Of a DNA stretch of 64,000 nt, positions 51,288 to 59,470 are shown in pieces. The notes beneath the pieces were generated by a model, which saw only the letters and a list, made by a program, of their open reading frames with translations, was not told where the DNA came from and made no database searches. Both the position numbers and the translations under genes were made by a program. The stretch is from Flavobacterium sp. UGB4466. GTDB lineage: Bacteria; Bacteroidota; Bacteroidia; Flavobacteriales; Flavobacteriaceae. Numbering within the stretch: the stretch's first letter is position 1; each line of letters starts with the position of its first letter. The stretch is from positions 1 to 64,000 of the forward strand of contig NZ_CAGKLC010000014.1 of assembly GCF_903469665.1 (NCBI RefSeq), written 5' to 3'.

Positions 51288-51398
51288 ATGTCAAAAGGTC
51301 AGGATGCTAAGAAAACAGCAAAAAAAGAACCGCTAAAAACGGCTAAAGAAAAGAAAGAAGAAAAAAGGGAAAAGAAAAATTCGCCTAAGCGAGATTAA
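51288..51398 (+). CDS. 36-residue Lys/Glu-rich protein
   Basis: The ORF MSKGQDAKKTAKKEPLKTAK continues with EKKEEKREKKNSPKRD and stops at 51398. Almost all residues are charged or small, so it would be disordered, and 17 of 36 residues are Lys or Arg. It sits 63 bases after the DUF389 gene and before the repeat array. The clean AUG and the composition, which I recall from other flavobacterial small proteins, support it. Function unknown. Confidence 0.55.
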   Translation: MSKGQDAKKTAKKEPLKTAKEKKEEKREKKNSPKRD

Positions 51399-51403
51399 TT
51401 TTT

Positions 51404-51560
51404 AGTCGCAGTTTGCAGTCACAGTTTACAGTCTCAGTTTACAGTCTCAGTTTGCAGTCTCAGTTTACAGTCTCAGCTTACAGTCTCAGTTTGCAGTCTC
51501 AGTTTGCAGTCTCAGTTTGCAGTTCTTTAAAACTGAATACTGAGACTGTGACTGAATAAC
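51404..51560. repeat. nine tandem 13-bp CAGTCTCAGTTT units plus inverted copies
   Basis: Nine head-to-tail 13-base units (51404-51520), of the type AGTCTCAGTTTRC, are followed by TTCTTTAAAA and reverse copies ACTGAATACTGAGACTG (51532-51548). The unit spacing is exact. This is the longest member of the family, at the convergent junction of the small basic gene and pepD. There are no spacers, so it is not a CRISPR array. Confidence 0.85.
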
Positions 51561-51569
51561 TATAACTTA

Positions 51570-53030
51570 CTATTTAGCCGGAATATTCGAAAGGATTTCC
51601 AATACAAATTTCCAGTATTTCTGAGCCGATGAAATACTCGCTCTCTCATCAGGAGAATGCGCCCCGTGAATAGTCGGGCCAAAAGAAATCATATCCATAT
51701 CCGGATAGTTTGTTCCTAAAATTCCGCACTCCAAACCTGCATGACAAGCTACTACTTTAGGTTTCTCGTTATTTTGTTTCTCATAAATTCCAACCAAAGT
51801 ATCTAAGATTTCAGAATTTACGTTTGGCGTCCAACCTGGGTAAGAACCCGAAAGTTCCACTTCACAACCTACCAATTCAAAAGCAGAACGCAAAGCATTA
51901 GCCAAGTCAAATTTTGAAGTCTCAACAGAAGAACGTGTTAAACATCCAATGGTTATTTCACCATCTTTTACAATTACTCTCGCAATATTATTTGATGTTT
52001 CTACCAAATCGTCCATATCGGCACTCATTCTGTATACTCCGTTATGAGCCGCATAAATAGAACGAATAATACCTTCCTGAACCCCTAAATCCATTACTTT
52101 CTCCGGTAAGTCGCATTTTACGATTTCAATAGATAAGTTAGGTTCAGTCGTTTTGTATTCTGTCTTAATATCATTGATGATTTCCTGCATATCAAAAATA
52201 TACGCCTCATCAAACATTTCAGAAATAATTACTTTGGCAACACTTTCTCTCGGAATTGCATTTCTTAAACTTCCTCCATTAATCTCCGCTACCTGCAATC
52301 CAAAATTTTCAAAAGCATCAAACAGCAAACGGTTCATAATCTTATTTGCATTCCCTAATCCTTTATTAATATCCATACCTGAATGACCTCCATTAAGCCC
52401 TTTTACGGTAATGATATGCCCTACTGATCCTTCCGGAACTTCTTCTTCATTATAAGTTCTTGTAGCAGTTACATCAACCCCTCCAGCACAGCCGATATCA
52501 ATCTCATCATCTTCTTCTGTATCTAAATTCAAAAGAATCTGTCCTTGTAAAATACCTCCTTTAAGATTTAAAGCTCCGGTCATTCCGGTTTCCTCATCAA
52601 TTGTAAACAAAGCTTCTATTGCCGGATGCGGAATATCTTTGCTTTCTAAAATTGCCATAATTGTCGCTACTCCCAATCCGTTATCCGCACCAAGTGTTGT
52701 ACCACGCGCACGAACCCAGTCACCATCAACATACATATCGATTCCCTGAGTATCGAAATCAAAAACAGTATCTGCATTTTTTTGGTGCACCATATCCAAA
52801 TGCCCCTGCATTACAATTGCTTTGCGATTTTCCATTCCCGGAGTTGCCGGTTTTCTGATGATTACATTTCGAATTTCGTCTTCAAAAGTTTCTAAACCTA
52901 AGCTGTTTCCAAAGTCTTTCATAAATTCAATTACACGCTCTTCTTTTTTTGACGGACGTGGAACGGCATTTAAATCGGCAAACTTATTCCATAGCGCCTT
53001 TGGTTCCAGATTTCTTATTTCCTGACTCAT
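51570..53030 (-). CDS. pepD: aminoacyl-histidine dipeptidase (PepD-type)
   Basis: A 486-residue cytosolic zinc peptidase of the M20 group. AIVMQGHLDMVHQ (about 68-80), GTTLGADNGLGVATIM (metal Asp), FTIDEETGMTGA (catalytic Glu and metal Glu) and ACHAGLECGIL are the family motifs. The length and order match PepD rather than shorter M20 peptidases. It hydrolyses X-His and other dipeptides. Lone gene with a -7 box at 53066. Confidence 0.92.
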   Translation of the reverse strand: MSQEIRNLEPKALWNKFADLNAVPRPSKKEERVIEFMKDFGNSLGLETFEDEIRNVIIRKPATPGMENRKAIVMQGHLDMVHQKNADTVFDFDTQGIDMYVDGDWVRARGTTLGADNGLGVATIMAILESKDIPHPAIEALFTIDEETGMTGALNLKGGILQGQILLNLDTEEDDEIDIGCAGGVDVTATRTYNEEEVPEGSVGHIITVKGLNGGHSGMDINKGLGNANKIMNRLLFDAFENFGLQVAEINGGSLRNAIPRESVAKVIISEMFDEAYIFDMQEIINDIKTEYKTTEPNLSIEIVKCDLPEKVMDLGVQEGIIRSIYAAHNGVYRMSADMDDLVETSNNIARVIVKDGEITIGCLTRSSVETSKFDLANALRSAFELVGCEVELSGSYPGWTPNVNSEILDTLVGIYEKQNNEKPKVVACHAGLECGILGTNYPDMDMISFGPTIHGAHSPDERASISSAQKYWKFVLEILSNIPAK

Positions 53031-53065
53031 TATATTTTTGTTTGTAGTTTAACAATTAAGTGCCC

Positions 53066-53073
53066 CAAAGTTA
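53066..53073 (-). promoter_or_regulatory. -7 element TAACTTTG (minus strand)
   Basis: Reads CAAAGTTA on the plus strand, 36 bases upstream of pepD, with a CAAA (TTTG) at 53099-53102 that is 25 bases away, slightly long for a -33 box. Confidence 0.5.
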
Positions 53074-53208
53074 CAAAGTTTAAATGCTTTTTTCGTCACA
53101 AATTTCACGAATTAGCATTAATCTGATGGCTAAAAAACAAATTCCGCAAAACGTCTCTTTTTTAGTTCTAATATTGTATTTATATTTACGTAATTCAAAA
53201 CTAAAATT

Positions 53209-54270
53209 GTGAAATCGAAATACATCTTGCCCCTATTTCTTGTTGTTCAGATTATCCTTTTAAAAATTCTCCCCTTCTTTCCTGATTTTGTAGAAGGGCT
53301 CTACAGCAATAACTTATACGTTAGAATCTCACATTTTTCCAGAATGCTTTTAGGCAAAATTTCATTCTCCGTAGGCGATTGTATTTATGCTATTTTAATT
53401 TTATCAGCGATAAGCTGGTTTTGGAAGATTAGAAAAACATGGAAAACAAATTGGAAAGATTATGTTTTAACGATGCTGGGTAAAATTTCAATTTTTTACT
53501 TTTTTTTCCATCTCCTTTGGGCTTTCAATTATTATCGCGAACCTCTATTCGAAAAAATGGAAATCACAAAAGAATATAGTGACGCCGACTTATTAGTTTT
53601 TACAAAGAAATTAATCTCAAAAACAAACGAAATTCAACTTCTTATAACTAAAAACGACAGCGCTAAAATTGTCTTCCCATACACTCAAAATGAAGCTTTT
53701 AGAATGAACTTAAACGGATATGAAAATCTGGCAAAAGAATACCACTATTTCAGCTATGAGATTCCCAGCGTTAAAAAATCGCTCTTTAGCCTGCCATTAA
53801 CTTATATGGGGTTTGGAGGTTATCTTAATCCGTTCACTAATGAAGCTCAGGTCAATGATTTACTACCTCTGTATAATTTTCCCGTAACGACCTGTCATGA
53901 AATGGCACATCAAATGGGATTTGCCAGCGAAAGTGAGTGCAATTTTATTGGGGTTCTGGCTTCGGTTAAAAATGATAATTTGTATTATAAATATTCCGGC
54001 TACAGCTTTGCTCTGCGCTATTGTTTAGGAATCTGGCAGGTTAAAAATGAAACTATTTTTAAACAATTAAAAAAACAAATCCATCCGGGAATTCTAAAAA
54101 ATTATCAGGAAAGCCAGGATTTTTGGAAACAATATGATACTTTTATTGATAAGGGTTTTCACGTTTTCTATGATAATTTTTTAAAAATGAATCATCAGAA
54201 AGACGGCTTAGAGAGTTATAGTAAATTTGTAGATTTGATGGTGAATTACTACAAAACCAGAGCATTGTAA
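53209..54270 (+). CDS. DUF3810 membrane protein with HExxH metallopeptidase motif
   Basis: A 353-residue protein starting at GTG 53209. Three hydrophobic segments lie at about residues 4-24, 55-72 and 92-107. The soluble C-terminal domain has VTTCHEMAHQMGFASESE (227-243): H230, E231, H234 plus a downstream Glu (241 or 243) as possible third ligand, the layout of gluzincin-like peptidases. The family is DUF3810, without a known substrate. I infer a membrane-bound zinc peptidase acting in the periplasm. Confidence 0.85.
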   Translation: MKSKYILPLFLVVQIILLKILPFFPDFVEGLYSNNLYVRISHFSRMLLGKISFSVGDCIYAILILSAISWFWKIRKTWKTNWKDYVLTMLGKISIFYFFFHLLWAFNYYREPLFEKMEITKEYSDADLLVFTKKLISKTNEIQLLITKNDSAKIVFPYTQNEAFRMNLNGYENLAKEYHYFSYEIPSVKKSLFSLPLTYMGFGGYLNPFTNEAQVNDLLPLYNFPVTTCHEMAHQMGFASESECNFIGVLASVKNDNLYYKYSGYSFALRYCLGIWQVKNETIFKQLKKQIHPGILKNYQESQDFWKQYDTFIDKGFHVFYDNFLKMNHQKDGLESYSKFVDLMVNYYKTRAL

Positions 54271-54471
54271 CGTTTTACCATGAATTATATCAAAGTTTGC
54301 AGCCACTGTTTACCGGAATTAAAAAACCTTTTTTCAGCTGCCCTTAATTCCAGACAACCCTAACCCCAGATTTAAGACAAGGATCCATTTAAATCTTTAT
54401 AATCTGTGGCAACCAAAAAAAAATAAACAGTACCTTGTAACAAAATAGATTGCAACACTACTAATACATTT

Positions 54472-54966
54472 ATGAGCGAAAATCTAGAACAGTCATTTGT
54501 TGCGCAATTGCAGGCAAATCAGAATATAATCCACAAAATATGTAGATTATATACTGCCGGCGAAGATGCTCACAAAGATTTGTTTCAGGAAATCACCATT
54601 CAGCTCTGGAAAGCGTATCCAAAATTTAGAGGCGACAGCAAATTTTCGACCTGGACGTATCGAGTTGCCTTAAACACCGCTATTACCTTATACCGAAAAA
54701 CTAAACGAACCGTATCAACCGTAGAATATGAAAGTCATCAGCATTTTATAAAAGATGTTGATTACAATTATGAAGAAGAAGAACAGATTAAATTGATGTA
54801 CAAAGCGGTTTACCAGCTTAATGACATCGAAAAAGCATTAGTTTTTATGTATTTAGAAGACAAAGATTATCAAGAAATAGCAGAAACCTTAGGAATCAGC
54901 GAAGTGAATGCTCGTGTGAAAATGAACAGAATTAAAGGGAAACTTAAAAAAATACTAAATCCTTAA
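54472..54966 (+). CDS. ECF-type sigma factor
   Basis: A 164-residue protein. Region 2 is at about residues 20-85 (HKDLFQEITIQLWKAYPKFR; FSTWTYRVALNTAITLYRK) and region 4 at about 105-160 (LNDIEKALVFMYLEDKDYQE; LGISEVNARVKMNRIKGK). It is followed 8 bases later by a membrane protein that may act as its anti-sigma partner. It differs from the sigma factor near 22.6-23.2 kb in length and sequence. Confidence 0.88.
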   Translation: MSENLEQSFVAQLQANQNIIHKICRLYTAGEDAHKDLFQEITIQLWKAYPKFRGDSKFSTWTYRVALNTAITLYRKTKRTVSTVEYESHQHFIKDVDYNYEEEEQIKLMYKAVYQLNDIEKALVFMYLEDKDYQEIAETLGISEVNARVKMNRIKGKLKKILNP

Positions 54967-54974
54967 AAATTATT

Positions 54975-55607
54975 ATGAAAGAACTGGATTTATTAAAAAA
55001 AGACTGGAAAAAGAACTCGGATTCTTTTGAACAAATATCGGAAAAGGAAATCTACAAAATGATTCACAAAAAGTCGTCTTCAATCGTGAAGTGGATTTTA
55101 ATTATCAGCATTTTGGAAGTATTGTTTTGGACTTTGTCAAATTACTTTTCAAATGTGGACGCCGATTTAAAAAAGATGAATCATCCTGAGATTATCTTAT
55201 TTATGGACATTTTAATGTATTTTAATTATGTCGTGATTTTTGTTTTTATTTACTTCTTCTATAAAAACTACAAAACCATAACTACTACTGTTTCTACCAA
55301 ACTACTAATGAGCAGCATACTAAAAACCCGAAAAACGGTTCAATATTATGTTTGGTACAATTTAGGCATGCTTGTCGTTTCGTCTATCCTCAGCTTTTTC
55401 ATCGGGTACGTTTACAATCCGGATATGGCAATTATTAGAGAAAAATTAGCCTTAAATGGAAAAGCAATGCTGTTCTCAATCGGCGCATTGGTACTGCTTG
55501 TACTGGTTCTTTTCGGAATCTTCTGGGGGATTTACAGATTGCTTTACGGAACGCTGCTGCGCAGGTTATATGCAAATTATAAGGAGTTGAAGAAAATTGA
55601 TTTCTGA
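54975..55607 (+). CDS. membrane protein, possible anti-sigma partner
   Basis: A 210-residue protein. The first 38 residues (ELDLLKKDWKKNSDSFEQIS) are hydrophilic and helical, like anti-sigma N-termini. Four TM segments follow (about 39-60, 80-100, 125-150, 165-190). The coupling to the sigma-factor gene supports a regulatory partner, but I do not recognise a zinc-binding anti-sigma signature. It could equally be a target gene. Confidence 0.65.
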   Translation: MKELDLLKKDWKKNSDSFEQISEKEIYKMIHKKSSSIVKWILIISILEVLFWTLSNYFSNVDADLKKMNHPEIILFMDILMYFNYVVIFVFIYFFYKNYKTITTTVSTKLLMSSILKTRKTVQYYVWYNLGMLVVSSILSFFIGYVYNPDMAIIREKLALNGKAMLFSIGALVLLVLVLFGIFWGIYRLLYGTLLRRLYANYKELKKIDF

Positions 55608-55619
55608 TAGGAGGTGCTA

Positions 55620-55737
55620 AAAAACTAAGGCTCTAAGAAACCAAGTTACTAAGTTTATTTTGAAACTTGAAACTTGAAACTTTGAACCCTGAAACAAAAA
55701 AAAAGCAATCTAAAATCTAAAATCAGAAATCTAAAAT
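55620..55737. repeat. mixed repeats at a convergent junction
   Basis: Three low-complexity families succeed each other: CTAAGGCTCTAAGAAACC (about 55625-55642), GAAACTTGAAACTTGAAAC (about 55663-55681) and CTAAAATCTAAAATCAG (about 55711-55727). The first matches the family at 8210 and 57860, the last is reverse-complementary to that at 30350. Confidence 0.65.
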
Positions 55738-55739
55738 AT

Positions 55740-56549
55740 CTAGTAATCCCATCTTCTCATTTTATTAAGTTCTTCCTGTACTTTGATTTCTTCGGTTGGA
55801 ATAACTTTTAAAAATGAAGGATGTTGTTCAATAGCATACTCTACTTTTTCAACAATTTCTTCGATGGTATCGTTCTCATAATCAATCTCAAGAGGTTCCT
55901 TGATGATGAAAGACTGTAAAATTCCTTTCTTTTTCAGTCTTAGTCCTTTTTTATCAAAAGAACGACGGAAACCATCAATAACAATTGGAATTACTACAGG
56001 TTTGTGCTGTTTTATAATATGTGCCGTACCTTTACGAACTGGTTTAAATGACTTCGTGGTGCCTTGCGGAAATGTAATTACCCAGCCATCTTCGAGTGCA
56101 ATTCTGATATTTTCGGTGTCATTTGGGTTAACATCACGTTTTTCGGTAACGTCAACACCTTTTGCACGCCAGGTTCTTTCTACTGTAATTGCTCCAACGT
56201 AAGCCAAAATTCTTGGCAATAATCCGGCCTGCATGGTTTCTTTGGCAGCAACATAATAAATATTCATTTTTGGCTGCCACAAATATCCGATATTCTTAAT
56301 AGTATCCTGACGTCCGCTTAAACTTGCGTTAAACACATGAAACATCGCTACAACATCAGCGAAATAGGTTTGGTGATTCGATATAAACAAAACATTTGTA
56401 TCCGGAAGCGTTTTAATTATTTCCGATCCTTCGATCTGCAATTCGTTAAAACCTCTATATCTTCGGTGAGTCATGGCTCCCAAAATACGGATCAACCATT
56501 TCTTGATGAATAATATATGTCCGAAAGGATTTCGTTTAAACAATCCCAT
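55740..56549 (-). CDS. plsC: 1-acyl-glycerol-3-phosphate acyltransferase-like enzyme
   Basis: From ATG at 56549 (MGLFKRNPF) the enzyme is 269 residues; an upstream ATG at 56621 adds 24 unlikely residues. The H-x4-D catalytic motif is NHQTYFAD, with FPQGTTKSF (block III, G-T-T after the acid region) and VVIPIVIDGFRR as further acyltransferase blocks. A hydrophobic segment (HILFIKKWLIRILGAMT) lies near the N-terminus. PlsC makes phosphatidate from lysophosphatidate. Family clear, substrate inferred. Confidence 0.88.
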   Translation of the reverse strand: MGLFKRNPFGHILFIKKWLIRILGAMTHRRYRGFNELQIEGSEIIKTLPDTNVLFISNHQTYFADVVAMFHVFNASLSGRQDTIKNIGYLWQPKMNIYYVAAKETMQAGLLPRILAYVGAITVERTWRAKGVDVTEKRDVNPNDTENIRIALEDGWVITFPQGTTKSFKPVRKGTAHIIKQHKPVVIPIVIDGFRRSFDKKGLRLKKKGILQSFIIKEPLEIDYENDTIEEIVEKVEYAIEQHPSFLKVIPTEEIKVQEELNKMRRWDY

Positions 56550-56674
56550 AGCTGTCAATTGTATTATTTTATTAGGACGCAAACTTACAAAAATTATTCT
56601 TTTACCGATCCTCCAAAACAATTTCTAAAATAAACCGGTAGCACTATGAATATCAAATTGTTAATTTTTATTCT

Positions 56675-57325
56675 TTATATTTTTTTGTCAAAAGTCGCTT
56701 TTAAAACATCTCTCAGTTCACTCAATATCATGGCAGTTGCTCCCCAAACGATATGATTTTGTATGTTAAATGCGGGAACTAAAGCGTTATTTGCGTAAGA
56801 AGTTGATAATGTGACTTCAATAACAATTTCATCATTCAAAAAAACAGAGAGCGGTAATTCTATAATACTCGCTACTTCTCTGATATCCGGATAAAATAAA
56901 AGCTCTTCTTTGGAAATACCTAAAAAAGGATGCACCAGGAAGTTGCTTGGCGGAATATACATAGGTGTAAATTGTTTGATTAGCTCTATTCTTTCAGGTG
57001 CAACGCCTACTTCTTCATGTGTTTCGCGCAAAGCAGTCTCTTCATAATTTGCATCAGTCGTTTCATATTTTCCTCCGGGAAAAGCAATTTGAGACGAATG
57101 AACTCCATTATATGCATTTCGGACAATCAATACGAGATGTGTTTTATTGTTTTTTGGATAAAACAACATCATGACCGCTGCAATACGCGGATTTTTATCT
57201 TTCAAATCAAGATTCTTCAAGGCTTCGAGGCGTTCTTTTGGAGCCATTTTAATATGAGCCAATTCCGCCGGCAATACTGCCGGAATTAAATCAGGAACAT
57301 ATTGTAAAAAGTCTTGAAAATCCAT
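56675..57325 (-). CDS. Nudix CoA pyrophosphatase-like protein
   Basis: From ATG at 57325 (MDFQDFLQ) the protein is 216 residues; the upstream TTG at 57331 adds two. The Nudix box begins GGKYETTDAN and continues with ETALRETHEEVGV, matching G-x5-E-x7-R-E-x2-E-E-x-G. QIAFPGG precedes it and the family of CoA diphosphatases (NUDT7/YeaB-like) is the best match. It would cleave CoA to 3',5'-ADP and phosphopantetheine. It is divergent from the DUF4268 gene. Confidence 0.85.
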   Translation of the reverse strand: MDFQDFLQYVPDLIPAVLPAELAHIKMAPKERLEALKNLDLKDKNPRIAAVMMLFYPKNNKTHLVLIVRNAYNGVHSSQIAFPGGKYETTDANYEETALRETHEEVGVAPERIELIKQFTPMYIPPSNFLVHPFLGISKEELLFYPDIREVASIIELPLSVFLNDEIVIEVTLSTSYANNALVPAFNIQNHIVWGATAMILSELRDVLKATFDKKI

Positions 57326-57335
57326 AAGCAAAGTT

Positions 57336-57343
57336 TATTTTTG
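57336..57343 (+). promoter_or_regulatory. -7 element TATTTTTG
   Basis: Match to TAnnTTTG, 72 bases before the DUF4268 gene start at 57416. It lies in the short divergent gap, just after the Nudix start. Confidence 0.45.
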
Positions 57344-57415
57344 TACTTTTAAATAAAATATAAATATAGTCTAGAAAACGCGGTTCTACAAGTTTTCTAA
57401 AATCAAGTCTTAAAA

Positions 57416-57853
57416 ATGTACAGTAAAGAAGAATCACAAAAGATAAAAAGAGAATTCTGGGTGGCATTCGCCGAAAAATATCCTCGTAAATGGGTACTTT
57501 ACGATACCAAAATTAAAGATTTTTCCTTTAAATTTTATGTAGATAATAAAAAAGCACAGGTTCTAATTGATATCGAACAAAGAAGCGATGAAAAACGAAA
57601 TGCTTACTTTGAAAAAATTGAAGCATTAAAAAATATACTGGAGGAAGAATTCATTAAAGATTTGGTTTTCGAAAAAAACTACACTCTTGAAAGCGGTAAA
57701 ACGATCAGTCGAATTTGGATCGAAAAATTAGGGGTTGGATTTAGCAATCGCAATAACTGGGATACTATTTTCGATTTCTTTAACGAAAAAATGCATGCTT
57801 TGGAAATGTTTTATCCGGAATATGATGAGTTTATTAAGGATATTGATTCTTAA
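57416..57853 (+). CDS. DUF4268 domain protein
   Basis: A 145-residue cytosolic protein. REFWVAFAEKYPRKWVLYDT (about 11-30) and AQVLIDIEQRSDEKRNAYFE are typical DUF4268 blocks; the family is related to a nuclease-like fold in larger proteins but has no set function. The last 17 codons, with the sequences beyond the stop, are repeated almost perfectly 107 bases downstream (57910-57999). The gene itself looks intact. Confidence 0.85.
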   Translation: MYSKEESQKIKREFWVAFAEKYPRKWVLYDTKIKDFSFKFYVDNKKAQVLIDIEQRSDEKRNAYFEKIEALKNILEEEFIKDLVFEKNYTLESGKTISRIWIEKLGVGFSNRNNWDTIFDFFNEKMHALEMFYPEYDEFIKDIDS

Positions 57854-57999
57854 GAGAAAGATGCTAAGGCTCTAAGTGGCTAAGGTTCTAAGAAAACATA
57901 TTAACTCTTGAAATGTTTTATCCGGAATATGATGAGTTTATTAAGGATATCGATTCTTAAGAGAAAGATGCTAAGGCTCTAAGTGGCTAAGGTTCTAAG
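57803..57999. repeat. 90-bp direct duplication of the DUF4268 3' end
   Basis: Copy 1 spans 57803-57892 and copy 2 57910-57999, offset 107 bases, with one mismatch (T in GATATTGATTC versus C in GATATCGATTC). The copies include the last about 17 codons plus stop and the following CTAAGGCTCTAAGTGGC repeat. The 17-base spacer differs. It is consistent with a recent duplication at the repeat, by slippage or recombination. Confidence 0.85.
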
Positions 58000-58078
58000 T
58001 TGCTAAGGTTCTAAGCTGATAAGACTCTAAGAAAGTTTACTAACTTAGTAGCTTAGAACCTTAGCCACTCAGAACCTC
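57860..58078. repeat. CTAAGGTTCTAAG array with inverted copies
   Basis: CTAAGGTTCTAAG-type words at 57862-57893 and 57968-58020 are followed by inverted CTTAGAACCTTAGCC words at 58045-58075. The element lies at the convergent junction of the DUF4268 gene and the secreted protein gene. It overlaps the duplicated segment. Confidence 0.75.
57910..57960 (+). pseudogene. duplicated C-terminal fragment of the DUF4268 gene
   Basis: The second copy encodes the same last 16 residues (EMFYPEYDEFIKDIDS) and stop, but has no gene start or body. It is a non-functional remnant. Confidence 0.75.
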
Positions 58079-58081
58079 AAA

Positions 58082-58492
58082 CTACACACTAACCATATTA
58101 TACACAATAATACGGTCGTTGTAGTTGATGTAAAGCTGTTTGCGGAAATCCTGTTTTTTTCGGGTGATGATAGATAATTTACAGGCTTTGCCGTCATTGT
58201 CTTTACACATAAAAGAATAGACAATATCGGTATCATTTTCTTCCCTCTCCATGTAATCCAAAATACTAAAAAGCTGTATTTCCTGCGAGTAGACCACAAT
58301 TCTGTGTTTATTGGTATCCAAAATTACCGAAAGGTTAACCAAATCAAGATCGGACCATTCTCCCCATTTGCCTTTTTCATTTTTCTCCAGGACACTAAAA
58401 CCCGATGTTTTGAACTGGTAAGACTGACTAAAAGTTTGCTGTAAACCAAGTCCCAAAAAAGATAAAAGTATAAAAGTGCGTATAGAATTCAT
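58082..58492 (-). CDS. secreted protein of unknown function
   Basis: A 136-residue protein with signal peptide (MNSIRTFILLSFLGLGLQQT then FSQ). The mature part alternates short strands (KHRIVVYSQEIQLFSILDYM, DTDIVYSFMCKDNDG) and ends KQLYINYNDRIIVYNMVSV; the fold may be a small beta-sandwich. No motif is recognised. It lies 21 bases after the start-proximal end of the next upstream gene on the same strand, so it may be co-transcribed with the flavin enzyme. Confidence 0.7.
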   Translation of the reverse strand: MNSIRTFILLSFLGLGLQQTFSQSYQFKTSGFSVLEKNEKGKWGEWSDLDLVNLSVILDTNKHRIVVYSQEIQLFSILDYMEREENDTDIVYSFMCKDNDGKACKLSIITRKKQDFRKQLYINYNDRIIVYNMVSV

Positions 58493-58513
58493 ATTGTATT
58501 TCTTGGGGGTAAT

Positions 58514-59458
58514 TTAGAACTCAAATTTAGCCTTTTCCTGGCAGGCAGCTTCAAAATCGGACATCATTTGTTGAACAATTTGCTCTACCGGCAAAATTTC
58601 ATGAATTAATCCTGCAATTTGACCTATTTCAAGTTCTCCTTCTTCAAGATCTCCTTCAAACATTCCTTTTTTAGCTCTGGCTCTTCCTAAAAGCTGCACC
58701 AAATCATCCTTTGAAGGACATTTTTCATACAATTCCTGAACGTCCTGATAGAATTTATTCTTAACCAATCGAACAGGTGCCAGTTCTTTTAAAGTTAGTT
58801 GTGTATCTCCTTCTTTAACCTTAACGATCGTTTCTTTAAAGTTATCATGTGCCGAAGATTCGATCGAAGCTGCAAAACGACTTCCCACCTGAACGCCATC
58901 GGCTCCTAAAATCATTGCAGCAAGCATTCCTCTGCCTGTTGCAATTCCACCTGCAGCAATAAGAGGTATCTGAACTTTCTCTTTCACCATCGGGATTAAA
59001 GTTAAGGTTGTCGTTTCGTCACGTCCATTGTGTCCTCCTGCTTCAAATCCTTCGGCGACAATAGCATCAACACCTGCCTCCTGCGCTTTTAAAGCAAAAA
59101 CAGTGCTGCTCACTACATGTACGACTGTAATTCCTTTTTCTTTTAAAAACGAAGTCCACGTTTTTGGATTTCCGGCCGAAGTAAAAACAATTTTCACTCC
59201 TTCTTCTACCACAATATTTATTATTTCTTCGATATTGGGATACAGCATCGGAATGTTAACTCCAAATGGCTTACTGGTCGCTTTTTGGCATTTCTGAATA
59301 TGTTCACGTAAAACTTCGGGATACATAGAACCTGCTCCAATTAAACCTAAACCTCCCGCATTACTTACTGCTGCTGCTAATTTATAACCGCTGTTCCAGA
59401 TCATTCCTCCCTGAATAATTGGGTATTTGATCTTAAAAAGTTGTGTAATTCTGTTCAT
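58514..59458 (-). CDS. nitronate monooxygenase-like FMN enzyme
   Basis: A 314-residue TIM-barrel flavoprotein. YPIIQGGMIWNSG (about 12-24), AVSNAGGLGLIGAG, EGFEAGGHNGRD (His in the active site) and LIAAGGIATGRGMLAAMILGADGVQVGSRF are the family blocks. Relatives oxidise nitronates or reduce enoyl-ACP (FabK-like); the His-Asn motif favours nitronate monooxygenase. It starts 13 bases after the subtilase stop, so it may share a transcript with that gene. Confidence 0.88.
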   Translation of the reverse strand: MNRITQLFKIKYPIIQGGMIWNSGYKLAAAVSNAGGLGLIGAGSMYPEVLREHIQKCQKATSKPFGVNIPMLYPNIEEIINIVVEEGVKIVFTSAGNPKTWTSFLKEKGITVVHVVSSTVFALKAQEAGVDAIVAEGFEAGGHNGRDETTTLTLIPMVKEKVQIPLIAAGGIATGRGMLAAMILGADGVQVGSRFAASIESSAHDNFKETIVKVKEGDTQLTLKELAPVRLVKNKFYQDVQELYEKCPSKDDLVQLLGRARAKKGMFEGDLEEGELEIGQIAGLIHEILPVEQIVQQMMSDFEAACQEKAKFEF

Positions 59459-59470
59459 TCAAAAATGTAA

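Noticed and set aside
51404..51560. Tandem array resembling a CRISPR
   Set aside because: Units are 13 bases and directly adjacent with no spacers, and no cas gene is near.
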